Assembly (NCBI GenBank): GCA_964535405.1
Contig: CAZHUG010000040.1
Span: 1-18,359 of the forward strand
Direction: 5' to 3'
DNA: 18,359 bases
DNA from: Scatomorpha sp964535405
GTDB lineage: Bacteria; Bacillota; Clostridia; Oscillospirales; Oscillospiraceae
The first letter of the stretch is position 1, and each line of letters opens with the position of its first letter. This document shows positions 1 through 7,091 of this stretch, one piece after another. Below the pieces are notes generated by a model. The model worked only from the letters and a program-made list of their open reading frames with translations. It did not search any database and was not told where the DNA came from. Position numbers and translations under genes: made by a program.

Positions 1-137
1 AATAAAGTGTATTGATTTCTCTTAATATATAATTTGTATCCTACCATAAACTGTCTTGCATTTCAACGCTATTTTGCACGTATTAATGTCTTTTTTATGT
101 CAATCATAGTTGTAAATTGTACAATTCATCCAAAAAC
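1..137. other. AT-rich intergenic region, no gene
   Basis: This stretch lies beyond the murC terminator and is strongly AT-rich. I see no supported reading frame and no convincing -35/-10 pair with normal spacing (TTGATT at 12-17 and TATAAT at 28-33 are only 10 nt apart). A perfect 12-bp palindrome AATTGTACAATT sits at 115-126. It could be an operator for a gene left of the window, or chance in AT-rich DNA. Confidence 0.6.
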
Positions 138-172
138 ACAAAAAACACGGCTCTGCATTCCAGAGCCGTGTT
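138..172 (-). terminator. Rho-independent terminator of murC
   Basis: An 11-bp perfect stem (aacacggctct at 144-154 with agagccgtgtt at 162-172) closes a 7-nt loop. Read on the minus strand the stem is followed by a run of T residues. It lies about 60 nt after the murC stop, so it should end the murC transcript. Confidence 0.88.
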
Positions 173-231
173 GAGTCACTCATTGTGTGTTTATAATAAC
201 AACAAATGGTCGCACATCAGATACATTTTGT

Positions 232-1602
232 TCAAGCTTCCACAAGGCGCTCGCCAATCTTATATACATCGCCCGCTCCCACGGTGAGAACCAGGTCACC
301 TGGGTGCGCAGTTGCATGTAATACGTTGACAATCTCGTCAAAGCTCTCGCAGAAGATGCAGCCCTCAACCTGCCCGGCGAGGTCGGCGGAGGATATACCA
401 AGGGTGTTTTTCTCGCGCGCGGCATATATCTCCGTAAGGTAGGTTACATCCGGACGGCGAAGCTGGATAATGAAGTCTTCAAAAAGTGCTGCCGTGCGTG
501 TGTATGTGTGCGGCTGGAACACAAGAACGATGCGCTGATAGCCCAGAGGCTCCACAGCGTCGAGCAGGGCCTTGAGCTCGCCCGGGTGGTGGGCGTAGTC
601 GTCATAGACATCTGCGCCGTTATACTTGCCCTTGAACTCAAAGCGCCGTCCGGCACCCGTAAAGCCCGCAAGCCCGTATTTCACCGCCGCAGGCCGCACT
701 CCGAGGCAGATGCAGGCCGCCGTTGCCGCCAGTGCGTTTTTAATATTGTGTATGCCTGGAACATGCAGTGTCACGCTGGTGAACTTTCTGCCGTGATAAT
801 AGATGTCAAACTGACTTGCAGCGCCGACTCGGCGGATGTTGCGCGCATACACATCTGACCTTTCAGTGAGCCCGAAGGTGAACAGCTCACGTCCCAAGGG
901 TTCAAGCGCGTCGAGCGTATTTCTGTCGTCGCCGTTTGCGATTATCTTTCCATCTGCAGGCACACTCCCGGCAAATTTACGGAAGGATTTCTTCACATCA
1001 TCAAGATCCGTAAAATAGTCCAGATGATCCGCTTCGACATCAAGTATGACGGCTATCGTGGGATGGAAGGCAAGGAATGAGTCGTGGTATTCGCAGGCCT
1101 CCAATATAATGGTGTCTCCGCCGCCGACTCTGTGTCCGGCACTGAGCAGTGGAAGCGTCCCACCGATCATGACGGTTGGGTCCCGCTCCGCAGCCATTAG
1201 AATATGCGTGCACATGCTGGTGGTCGTCGTTTTGCCATGAGTACCCGAGATGCACAGTGCATTCTCATAGTCGCGCATAATAGCGCCCCAGGCCTCTGCA
1301 CGCTCAAACACCGAGATTCCGCGCGCCCGTGCCTCTACAATCTCCGGATTGTCGTCATGGACGGCAGCCGTGCGTACCACAAACTGTATATCCGGGGATA
1401 GGTTCATTGCAGAATGTCCAATTTTGACCTCTACACCCAAAGAGCGCAAATGCTTAGTCTTCTCGCTCTCTATCATATCCGATCCGTCTATAACAAGACC
1501 CATGCCCGTAAGCACCTCGGCCAGCGGCGCCATTGATACACCACCGACTCCAATAAGATGCCCGCGTTTTCCCGGCATTATAAAATCTTCAAACTTAGCC
1601 AT
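232..1602 (-). CDS. murC: UDP-N-acetylmuramate--L-alanine ligase MurC
   Basis: MurC is the cytoplasmic ATP-dependent ligase that adds L-alanine to UDP-MurNAc, the first amino acid of the peptidoglycan stem peptide. The 456-residue length fits the family. The N-terminal nucleotide-binding motif HLIGVGGVSM is at residues 15-24, the ATP-binding P-loop GTHGKTT is at 120-126, and the C-terminal ligase motifs DDYAHHPGE and FQPHTYTRT are present. The frame can be extended upstream to a TTG at 1629, but I chose the ATG at 1602: relatives start only a few residues before the Rossmann glycine motif, and a GGAG lies about 12 nt upstream. The gene stands alone, diverges from cca, and has its own terminator. 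It is complete and looks functional. Confidence 0.95.
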   Translation of the reverse strand: MAKFEDFIMPGKRGHLIGVGGVSMAPLAEVLTGMGLVIDGSDMIESEKTKHLRSLGVEVKIGHSAMNLSPDIQFVVRTAAVHDDNPEIVEARARGISVFERAEAWGAIMRDYENALCISGTHGKTTTTSMCTHILMAAERDPTVMIGGTLPLLSAGHRVGGGDTIILEACEYHDSFLAFHPTIAVILDVEADHLDYFTDLDDVKKSFRKFAGSVPADGKIIANGDDRNTLDALEPLGRELFTFGLTERSDVYARNIRRVGAASQFDIYYHGRKFTSVTLHVPGIHNIKNALAATAACICLGVRPAAVKYGLAGFTGAGRRFEFKGKYNGADVYDDYAHHPGELKALLDAVEPLGYQRIVLVFQPHTYTRTAALFEDFIIQLRRPDVTYLTEIYAAREKNTLGISSADLAGQVEGCIFCESFDEIVNVLHATAHPGDLVLTVGAGDVYKIGERLVEA

Positions 1603-1647
1603 ATATGCTTTAAACTCCAAACAAATCAAGTAATATTTGCCCTATAC

Positions 1648-1676
1648 TTGCAGATTTTGTATCACTGCATTATAAT
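1648..1676 (+). promoter_or_regulatory. Candidate cca-operon promoter (sigma-A type)
   Basis: TTGCAG at 1648-1653 lies 17 nt from a perfect TATAAT at 1671-1676. The start of transcription would fall near 1683, at or after the ATG at 1682. This favours the downstream ATG at 1718 as the real cca start. The -35 is weak (TTG only), while the -10 matches consensus exactly. Confidence 0.55.
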
Positions 1677-1697
1677 ACATTATGCTTAACAATACAA
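1669..1697 (-). promoter_or_regulatory. Candidate murC promoter (shares its -10 with the cca promoter)
   Basis: On the minus strand TTGTAT (1692-1697) lies 17 nt from a perfect TATAAT (1669-1674). Only the TTG of the -35 matches consensus. The predicted start of transcription, near 1662, gives murC a leader of about 60 nt. The -10 sits inside the palindrome attataat (1669-1676), which also supplies the plus-strand -10. This is a sequence prediction only. Confidence 0.5.
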
Positions 1698-1707
1698 GAA
1701 TTAAAAC

Positions 1708-1713
1708 AGGAGG
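1708..1713 (+). promoter_or_regulatory. Ribosome binding site that fixes the cca start
   Basis: AGGAGG lies 4 nt before the ATG at 1718. The alternative ATG at 1682 has no Shine-Dalgarno sequence and coincides with the predicted transcription start. The site therefore selects the 378-residue form of the protein. Confidence 0.7.
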
Positions 1714-1717
1714 GCTC

Positions 1718-2854
1718 ATGAAAGCTCCACCAAAACACACTTTACAAGTAATTTCAGTGCTTTCCGGGGCTGGGTTTGAGGCCTTTTATGTCGGCGGCTG
1801 TGTCCGCGACGCAATTTTAGGCAGAAAACCCAACGACTGGGATATCGCATCCTCCGCCCTGCCCGAGGATGTTATGGGGCTTTTTCCACGCACTATACCC
1901 ACTGGAATCAGACATGGCACTGTTACCGTCCTCCGCGGAGGAAAGCAAATTGAAATCACCAGCTTTCGCACCGAGGGCAGGTACTCAGACCACAGACGGC
2001 CCGACAGCGTCATATTCACCGACAATCTCACTGCCGATCTCTCCCGCCGTGATTTTACAATGAACGCCATGGCAATGGACGAGCATTTGAGCATAATTGA
2101 TCCCTTCGGCGGTCAGGCGGATATAAAAGCGGGCATCATTCGCTGTGTGCACGATCCGTTAGAACGCTTCGCCGAGGACGCACTGCGCATGCTTCGCGCT
2201 CTGCGCTTTTCCGCACAGCTCGGCTTTGTCATCGAGCCGGAAACTTTTTCAGCACTGCAAAAATGCGCCCCTCTCTGCCGCGCACTCTCGCCGGAGCGTG
2301 TGCGTGACGAGCTGTGCAAAACCCTGCGCTCAAAGGGGCCGGATGTCGTCTATGATATGGTTGAATACGGTCTTCTCGACAGCTTCGTTTCAAGGGACAA
2401 GCCGCCTACACGGCTTTCTCTCACACGGCTGCCGCAGTATGCAAGGCTGTCACATCTCTGTCTTGCACTTGAAGGCTCCGGAAATATTATGTCAACCGCT
2501 TTTTTTCTTCGCGCCTTGCGCTTTGACAGCCGCAGCGTGCAGACCAGCTCTGCCGCAGTTGATATTCTGCGCTCAGGCTCTCGTGACTGGAAGCGCATAC
2601 TCCGCGACCATGGTGAGGGGGCTGCGAAGGCTGCATATCCGCATTCAAAGCGCTTGCGGGCTGTTTTGCGCTCCGGTGAGTGCTGGAAACTGTCTGATCT
2701 GGCCGTAAATGGCAGGCACCTCGCCGAGCTTGGCATAAGCGGACGCGAGACAGGGGTTATGCTCGGCAAACTGCTTGAGCATGTTATCGACAGGCCGCAG
2801 GACAATGATTTAAATATATTATGTAAACAAATTAGAGAGGGTTATTATGACTGA
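1718..2854 (+). CDS. cca: CCA tRNA nucleotidyltransferase (class II)
   Basis: This enzyme adds or repairs the 3' CCA end of tRNAs without a nucleic acid template. Visible class II poly(A) polymerase/CCA motifs are GGCVRD at residues 26-31, the metal-binding Asp pair in NDWD (D40, D42), RRDFTMNAM at 110-118, and the nucleotide-selecting segment around EDALRMLRALRFSAQLGF (153-170). The protein is 378 residues from the chosen start. I see no HD phosphohydrolase motif, so it is the short form. An in-frame ATG at 1682 would add 12 residues but lacks a Shine-Dalgarno sequence. The stop overlaps the next gene by 8 nt, which implies translational coupling. Sequence alone cannot exclude a specialised CC- or A-adding enzyme, but full CCA addition is most likely. 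Confidence 0.93.
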   Translation: MKAPPKHTLQVISVLSGAGFEAFYVGGCVRDAILGRKPNDWDIASSALPEDVMGLFPRTIPTGIRHGTVTVLRGGKQIEITSFRTEGRYSDHRRPDSVIFTDNLTADLSRRDFTMNAMAMDEHLSIIDPFGGQADIKAGIIRCVHDPLERFAEDALRMLRALRFSAQLGFVIEPETFSALQKCAPLCRALSPERVRDELCKTLRSKGPDVVYDMVEYGLLDSFVSRDKPPTRLSLTRLPQYARLSHLCLALEGSGNIMSTAFFLRALRFDSRSVQTSSAAVDILRSGSRDWKRILRDHGEGAAKAAYPHSKRLRAVLRSGECWKLSDLAVNGRHLAELGISGRETGVMLGKLLEHVIDRPQDNDLNILCKQIREGYYD

Positions 2855-3419
2855 ATGGGATAAACTAAAAGCTGATTGCCTTGATTGCAAAAAGTGTGCG
2901 CTGTGTGAAACCAGAACGAATGTAGTTTTTGGCGTCGGCGCTTCGGACGCCGAGGTGCTGTTCATTGGAGAGGGCCCCGGCGAAAACGAGGATTTGAAGG
3001 GCGAGCCGTTTGTCGGTCGTGCGGGAAAGCTTCTGGACGACATGCTTGAGCTTGTAGGCCTGAACCGCTCGAATATCTACATAGCAAACATGGTCAAGTG
3101 CCGCCCGCCCAAGAACCGGGATCCGCTGGAAATCGAGCAGGCCGCCTGCTCCCAGTGGCTCAAGCGCCAGATAGAGCTTCTTGACCCCAAGCTCATAGTC
3201 TGTCTGGGGCGCGTGGCCGCTATGAAGTTTATACGCCCGGACTTCAAGATCACCAAGGAGCATGGACAGTGGTTTGATGTGGACGGTCGTCCAACGATGG
3301 CACTGTTCCACCCGGCAGCACTTTTGCGCGACCCGCACAAAAAGCCGGATACCTTCGTCGATCTCAAAAAACTTCAGGCAGAGATTCGGGCAGTCTGCGA
3401 CCATACCTACCAAAATTGA
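2847..3419 (+). CDS. Family 4 uracil-DNA glycosylase (4Fe-4S)
   Basis: Family 4 UDGs remove uracil from DNA, producing an abasic site for base-excision repair. The 190-residue protein has the expected layout: Cys14, Cys17, Cys85 and Cys101 match the spacing of the four iron-sulfur ligands known in this family, motif GEGPGENED is at 41-49, a conserved GEPFVGRAGKLLD block follows, and the HPAALLR motif starts at 155. Cys11 and Cys20 lie near the cluster but are outside the usual set. The start codon lies inside the end of cca (8-nt overlap), with AGAGAGG upstream as the ribosome binding site. Some annotations of this family read 'phage SPO1 DNA polymerase-related protein', but the UDG assignment is better supported. 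Confidence 0.93.
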   Translation: MTEWDKLKADCLDCKKCALCETRTNVVFGVGASDAEVLFIGEGPGENEDLKGEPFVGRAGKLLDDMLELVGLNRSNIYIANMVKCRPPKNRDPLEIEQAACSQWLKRQIELLDPKLIVCLGRVAAMKFIRPDFKITKEHGQWFDVDGRPTMALFHPAALLRDPHKKPDTFVDLKKLQAEIRAVCDHTYQN

Positions 3420-3434
3420 AAGGCACGTTATTAT

Positions 3435-4328
3435 ATGATACAGTTTCGAAATGTGTCCATTTCTGAAAAGGAATGGGTCGACCAGTTCGTAAAAGCCGAG
3501 GATTCGCGCTCAGCAGACTTCAACTTCGGCAATATTTATATGTGGGACAAATCCTACCGCCAGAGGATTGCCCAGGAGGGCGATCGGTTGCTAACCAAGC
3601 TCTGGTATGAAGACCAGCCGTTTTTTGCTTTCCCCATCGGCTCCGGCGATCTTCGTCCGGCGGTAGACGCACTGAGTGCGTATGCCCACAGGCGGGATTT
3701 CCCGCTTGCCATCAGGGGCATAACGCTTGAAAACAAGGATTTTTTGGAAAGCTGCTATCCGGGACGCTTTGAGTTTACCGGGGACAGAGACTGCTTTGAC
3801 TATATTTATTCCGCAGAAAAGCTCTCAAGCATGGGCGGAAAGAAGCTTCACAGAAAGCGTAATTTTTGCAACCGCTTTGAGAAAAACCATAGTTGGGAGT
3901 TTAAGCGGCTCACGCAGGAGCTGATTCCATCCTGCATGCAGATGCTGGGAGACTGGCAGGCAGGCTTTGAACAGCCGCCTGACGGCCTTGAGGATGAACA
4001 TGCTGCGATGATACGCTGCTTCATGCGCTATAAGGCTCTGGGGCTTGAGGGCGGGGTTCTCTACGCCGATGGCAGGATCGTAGGCTTCACAGTGGGCGAG
4101 GTCATTTCCTCTGACACCTTTGATGTCCACTTTGAGAAGGCCTTTGCCTCCGTTGCCGGCGCATATCCCATGGTCTGCCGCGAATTTACGCGACAAATCA
4201 TCTCCGACCACCCGAACATTGTATACCTCAACCGCGAGGACGACATGGGACGCGAAAATCTGCGTACCGCCAAAATGGACTTTTATCCCGAATTTTTGCT
4301 GGAGAAATACACTGCAAAGGAGAAATAG
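3435..4328 (+). CDS. DUF2156 domain protein (lysyl-phosphatidylglycerol synthase C-terminal-like)
   Basis: The 297-residue protein resembles stand-alone DUF2156 proteins, which have a tandem GNAT-like fold related to the aminoacyl-transfer domain of MprF-type enzymes. Telling segments are FNFGNIYMWDKSY (29-41), the basic KKLHRKRNFCNRFEKNH (136-152), and the C-terminal YLNREDDMGRENLRTAKM (264-281) followed by FYPEFLLEKY. No membrane segments are visible, so it lacks the flippase half of MprF and should be cytosolic or peripheral. Transfer of an aminoacyl or acyl group is inferred from the fold; the substrate is unknown. It begins 15 nt after the UDG gene. Its stop is 1 nt from the next start, a GNAT gene, suggesting the two act together. 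Confidence 0.85.
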   Translation: MIQFRNVSISEKEWVDQFVKAEDSRSADFNFGNIYMWDKSYRQRIAQEGDRLLTKLWYEDQPFFAFPIGSGDLRPAVDALSAYAHRRDFPLAIRGITLENKDFLESCYPGRFEFTGDRDCFDYIYSAEKLSSMGGKKLHRKRNFCNRFEKNHSWEFKRLTQELIPSCMQMLGDWQAGFEQPPDGLEDEHAAMIRCFMRYKALGLEGGVLYADGRIVGFTVGEVISSDTFDVHFEKAFASVAGAYPMVCREFTRQIISDHPNIVYLNREDDMGRENLRTAKMDFYPEFLLEKYTAKEK

Positions 4329-4329
4329 C

Positions 4330-4890
4330 ATGAGGGACGCGCTGACTGTCGGACAGGCCGGAGCAGGTGACGGGGCTGCATTGTTCGCCCTCTGGAGCGA
4401 GGTTTTTGCTGACGAATCGAAGCTTATTAATGCCTTTTTCGAGCTTTTATACGCCCCTGAGCTTTGCAGCGTCGCGAGGCTTGGAGATGAGATCATCTCA
4501 GCCGGTTACTGCATCCCCGGAGCAGTCTCAGGCAACCTGCACTGTTCTTATATCTACGCCATGGCGACGAAGCCTGAGCGCCGCGGCCTCGGTGCTGCAA
4601 GCATGGTCGCGCACGCATTGGTAAACGATGCCTTTGCCACTGGCGCCGATATTGTCGCCACGCTCCCGGCGTCGGAGAGCCTTTGCAGCTGGTATGCTAG
4701 GGTTCTGGACATGTCTCCCGCGTTCAAAAAAGGGGGTGACGGTGTCGTCTTTCCCGATAACTGGCACAAATTCGCCGCAATTTGCGGTGAGCACTCTGAT
4801 GATACGCCCACACGGCTCTACGCCGTCGCTCGTGAGGGCTTAAGTCTCGGTTCTATTGAGACGGGGGGCTGGGAGCTCACGTTTGACTGA
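4330..4890 (+). CDS. GNAT family N-acetyltransferase
   Basis: The 186-residue protein has the core GNAT signature: a beta-strand segment YIYAMATKPE followed by the acetyl-CoA pyrophosphate-binding loop RRGLGA (84-89) and a helix. The substrate cannot be deduced. The start at 4330 is preceded by GGAG about 7 nt upstream and comes 1 nt after the TAG of the DUF2156 gene. The frame is open upstream to 4120, but that part overlaps the DUF2156 gene and is not coding. The C-terminal third (LYAVAREGLSLGSIETGGWELTFD spans the last residues, 163-186) has no motif I recognise. Known GNATs use acetyl-CoA or similar donors. A joint role with the upstream DUF2156 protein is inferred from adjacency only. 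Confidence 0.85.
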   Translation: MRDALTVGQAGAGDGAALFALWSEVFADESKLINAFFELLYAPELCSVARLGDEIISAGYCIPGAVSGNLHCSYIYAMATKPERRGLGAASMVAHALVNDAFATGADIVATLPASESLCSWYARVLDMSPAFKKGGDGVVFPDNWHKFAAICGEHSDDTPTRLYAVAREGLSLGSIETGGWELTFD

Positions 4891-4909
4891 AGTAATATTT
4901 CATTATTAA

Positions 4910-4938
4910 TTGATTTTAGCTCTAAATTCTGATAGGAT
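4910..4938 (+). promoter_or_regulatory. Weak candidate promoter for the membrane-protein gene
   Basis: TTGATT (4910-4915) and TAGGAT (4933-4938) are separated by 17 nt in an AT-rich 84-nt spacer. Each box matches consensus at only four of six positions. No terminator is visible after the GNAT gene, so read-through from the cca operon is equally possible. Confidence 0.3.
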
Positions 4939-4974
4939 GTAAAAATAAAAAAGATTGAATGAGAAAATAACTAT

Positions 4975-5814
4975 ATGAAGAATAATGGAAACAAAAAGCA
5001 GGATCTTAAGTCTCGCAGGCAGGAACGCAAGCAGGAGCACCGCACGTATTTGGGCGAAAAGATACACAAGGAGCCGGCTGCGTTCTGGACATATATAATC
5101 CTGCGTTTTGTCGTCATCATAATCACGGTTCTATGCATACTGCGTAAGGATGTTGAGAGCACCTTTGTCTGTCTGCTGGTGCTCGTAATCTACACCTTAC
5201 CCCAATTTGTGGAGAGAAAGCTGAAGATCGATATTCCATCCACGCTTGAGGTTATTATTTTCGTATTTGTCTTTGCCGCTGAAATCTTGGGTGAGCTTCA
5301 GTCGTACTTTATAAAATATCCACACTGGGACACGATATTACACAGCACATCCGGCTTCCTGTTCGCAGCTGTCGGCTTCTCACTGGTTGATTTATTAAAT
5401 CGTAGCGAGACTATGAAGTTTGAGCTCTCCCCCGTCTTTCTTGCCATTACAGCCTTCTGTTTTTCTATGACGATAGGTGTTCTCTGGGAGTTTATTGAGT
5501 TTGCCGCAGACCGGATCTTCCTGATAGACATGCAGAAGGACACCGTTTTAAACTTCATCTCGTCCGTCACGCTCGATCCAACGAATTCAAACATTGCCAT
5601 TCATGTGCCGAACATAACGGATATGAGTCTCAACGGTGAGTCGCTCGGTCTGGGCGGATATCTCGATATTGGACTATACGATACCATGGAGGATCTGTTT
5701 GTCAACTTCGTGGGGGCCGTCTTGTTCTCATTCATCGGCTATTTTGAAGCCAAGAGCGACAAGCGAGTCTTTACACGCGCTCTTACACTCCGCCGCCGGC
5801 GGGAGGAAAAATAA
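4975..5814 (+). CDS. Polytopic membrane protein, DUF2238/YjdF-like, function unknown
   Basis: A highly charged N-terminus (residues 1-35) precedes about six hydrophobic segments near 38-57, 62-79, 88-108, 120-140, 152-174 and 240-258. A basic tail (RRRREEK) ends the protein. Conserved-looking polar residues sit within or beside the membrane spans: D119 and H123 in WDTILHSTSG, the WEFIE motif with E172 and E175, and D236, D240 and N244 in YDTMEDLFVNF. This D..LH / E..E / D...D pattern recalls the DUF2238 (YjdF) group. Clustered His and acidic residues suggest a metal site or intramembrane catalysis, but that is inference. The ATG lacks a strong Shine-Dalgarno sequence. The stop lies inside the 5811-5856 terminator. 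Confidence 0.75.
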   Translation: MKNNGNKKQDLKSRRQERKQEHRTYLGEKIHKEPAAFWTYIILRFVVIIITVLCILRKDVESTFVCLLVLVIYTLPQFVERKLKIDIPSTLEVIIFVFVFAAEILGELQSYFIKYPHWDTILHSTSGFLFAAVGFSLVDLLNRSETMKFELSPVFLAITAFCFSMTIGVLWEFIEFAADRIFLIDMQKDTVLNFISSVTLDPTNSNIAIHVPNITDMSLNGESLGLGGYLDIGLYDTMEDLFVNFVGAVLFSFIGYFEAKSDKRVFTRALTLRRRREEK

Positions 5815-5856
5815 TATAAAAAGCCCGACGCAACAGCGTCGGGCTTTTTATATTAT
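5811..5856. terminator. Bidirectional intrinsic terminator, perfect 21-bp stem
   Basis: Positions 5811-5831 are perfectly complementary to 5836-5856 around a 4-nt AACA loop. The GC-rich core (gcccgacgc) is flanked by A and T runs, so both strands read as stem plus U-tract. It serves the plus-strand membrane-protein gene and the minus-strand serpin. The TAA stop codons of both genes (5812-5814 and 5853-5855) lie within the arms. Confidence 0.95.
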
Positions 5857-7091
5857 TTCCCGGGGTTATTCAAAACACCCAGGAAAATCGGAAGTCCTGT
5901 ATCGAGCTGGACTACGGTGTAGAGGAAGGGGCTATCCAGATGCAACTCCACAGGTGTATCCGTCGGTATTGATGTCGTGGACATCTCCATTCCTGTCACA
6001 GCCGCAGCCTCGGTTCCATCCTCGTCAACAATAATTATCGCCTTCTGAAACAAAGATGATACGAATAAATCCTTGCCGTTCATGTTGCACATTCGTGAAA
6101 AGTCTGCACGCTCAGGGCTAAACATCTCTTGGACACCCATTGCGTTCAGGCATGAGTTTAGATCTACACTTGACTCAGCCGAAAAAATCGGCATGGAGAA
6201 GTTCATGAGAGTACTCTGAGCCAAATCAATATATTCCTTCAGCGAGTTTCCAGTCAGCGTCTTCGCAAGCTCCGTCGCGTTCCTGCCATCGGTGGGCCTG
6301 ATCGCGAGCAGGGCCGTTCTTCCATCGTCATACGGCAGAAGTATGCCCTCAACGTCGTCAGCCTTGACATAGCTGCGCTGCTTGCCGTAGGAGCCCATAA
6401 AGTCGGTGCTCACCTGTGCGCCATTGCCGCAGGTAAACAGCTTCTGGATTGTTGCATCCTTTGAAAAAGGGCTCAGCCACTTGGCGTTAAAATAGACAGC
6501 GTTTACGAGCGTCATAAGCGTCTCGGCTTCATAGTTCTTGTCACGCAGTGACGTAATAAGCCCGTGAGTCTTATTGCTTACCCATTCATTCACGCCCTTT
6601 AGGGTTGAGTCCGTGTCCATGTCTACAGAAAACACTTCCGCATCAAAGTCCTTAGCAATTTGCTCACGAAATTCGTCAAGAAGATCCGAGCTATTGTCGA
6701 CCCAGACCGAGTTTGCTATCTCCAGCGTTGTTCTGCCGGCGGGTTCTGTGAGCCTTGCGACAAGCTTGCCGCAAAGCGCGTTTAGCTGCTCACAGGGCGC
6801 GCCCAGTGCGGTCTCGAGCTCCGTCAGCGTCTCCCCTTCTGCGCCGTTTGCGGCCAGGCAGAGCAGTAAATAGGCGGACAGTGGTGAGAGCACGATATTA
6901 TTCTCTTCACTTATGGCGGTAAGTGCAAAAAGCTCCAATGAAAAATCTATGATGTTTGCCTCCTCTGCCGGCTCCGGGGCCGGTGTGGCACTGGGTTGGG
7001 CGCTGGGTGTTTCAACATCGCCATATGCCCCACAGCCAGCACATGCAAGCAGCATTAGCACTGCCATTATAATCGCAATAGTCCTATTCAT
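5853..7091 (-). CDS. Lipoprotein serpin (serine/cysteine protease inhibitor)
   Basis: Serpins trap target proteases by inserting a cleaved reactive-centre loop into a beta sheet. The 412-residue protein starts with a lipoprotein signal peptide (lipobox LLAC, predicted lipidated Cys17), then a Pro/Ser/Glu-rich linker (about 25-45) and the serpin fold. Family landmarks are NAVYFNAKW (197-205), hinge DEDGTEAAAVT (356-366) with the small residues typical of inhibitory serpins, and LHLDSPFLYTV (383-393), which satisfies the serpin signature pattern. Counting from the hinge puts P1-P1' at Thr373-Ser374. The protein should be anchored on the outer face of the membrane. The ribosome binding site GGAGG is 7 nt before the ATG. 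It sits just after the ribosomal operon terminator, so it is probably transcribed separately; I find no confident promoter in 7092-7170. Confidence 0.95.
   Translation of the reverse strand: MNRTIAIIMAVLMLLACAGCGAYGDVETPSAQPSATPAPEPAEEANIIDFSLELFALTAISEENNIVLSPLSAYLLLCLAANGAEGETLTELETALGAPCEQLNALCGKLVARLTEPAGRTTLEIANSVWVDNSSDLLDEFREQIAKDFDAEVFSVDMDTDSTLKGVNEWVSNKTHGLITSLRDKNYEAETLMTLVNAVYFNAKWLSPFSKDATIQKLFTCGNGAQVSTDFMGSYGKQRSYVKADDVEGILLPYDDGRTALLAIRPTDGRNATELAKTLTGNSLKEYIDLAQSTLMNFSMPIFSAESSVDLNSCLNAMGVQEMFSPERADFSRMCNMNGKDLFVSSLFQKAIIIVDEDGTEAAAVTGMEMSTTSIPTDTPVELHLDSPFLYTVVQLDTGLPIFLGVLNNPGK

Noticed and set aside
12..33. TTGATT and TATAAT near the left edge as a promoter
   Set aside because: The boxes are only 10 nt apart, far from the required 16-18 nt.
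4120..4329. Possible 70-residue N-terminal extension of the GNAT protein
   Set aside because: It lies entirely within the DUF2156 coding region in another frame, and the ATG at 4330 has a good GGAG site.
3825..4496. 223-residue minus-strand open frame over the DUF2156/GNAT genes
   Set aside because: Shadow of two well-supported plus-strand genes; no ribosome binding site or recognisable motif.
5636..6034. 132-residue plus-strand frame running from the membrane-protein gene into the serpin region
   Set aside because: It crosses the strong bidirectional terminator and overlaps two better-supported genes.
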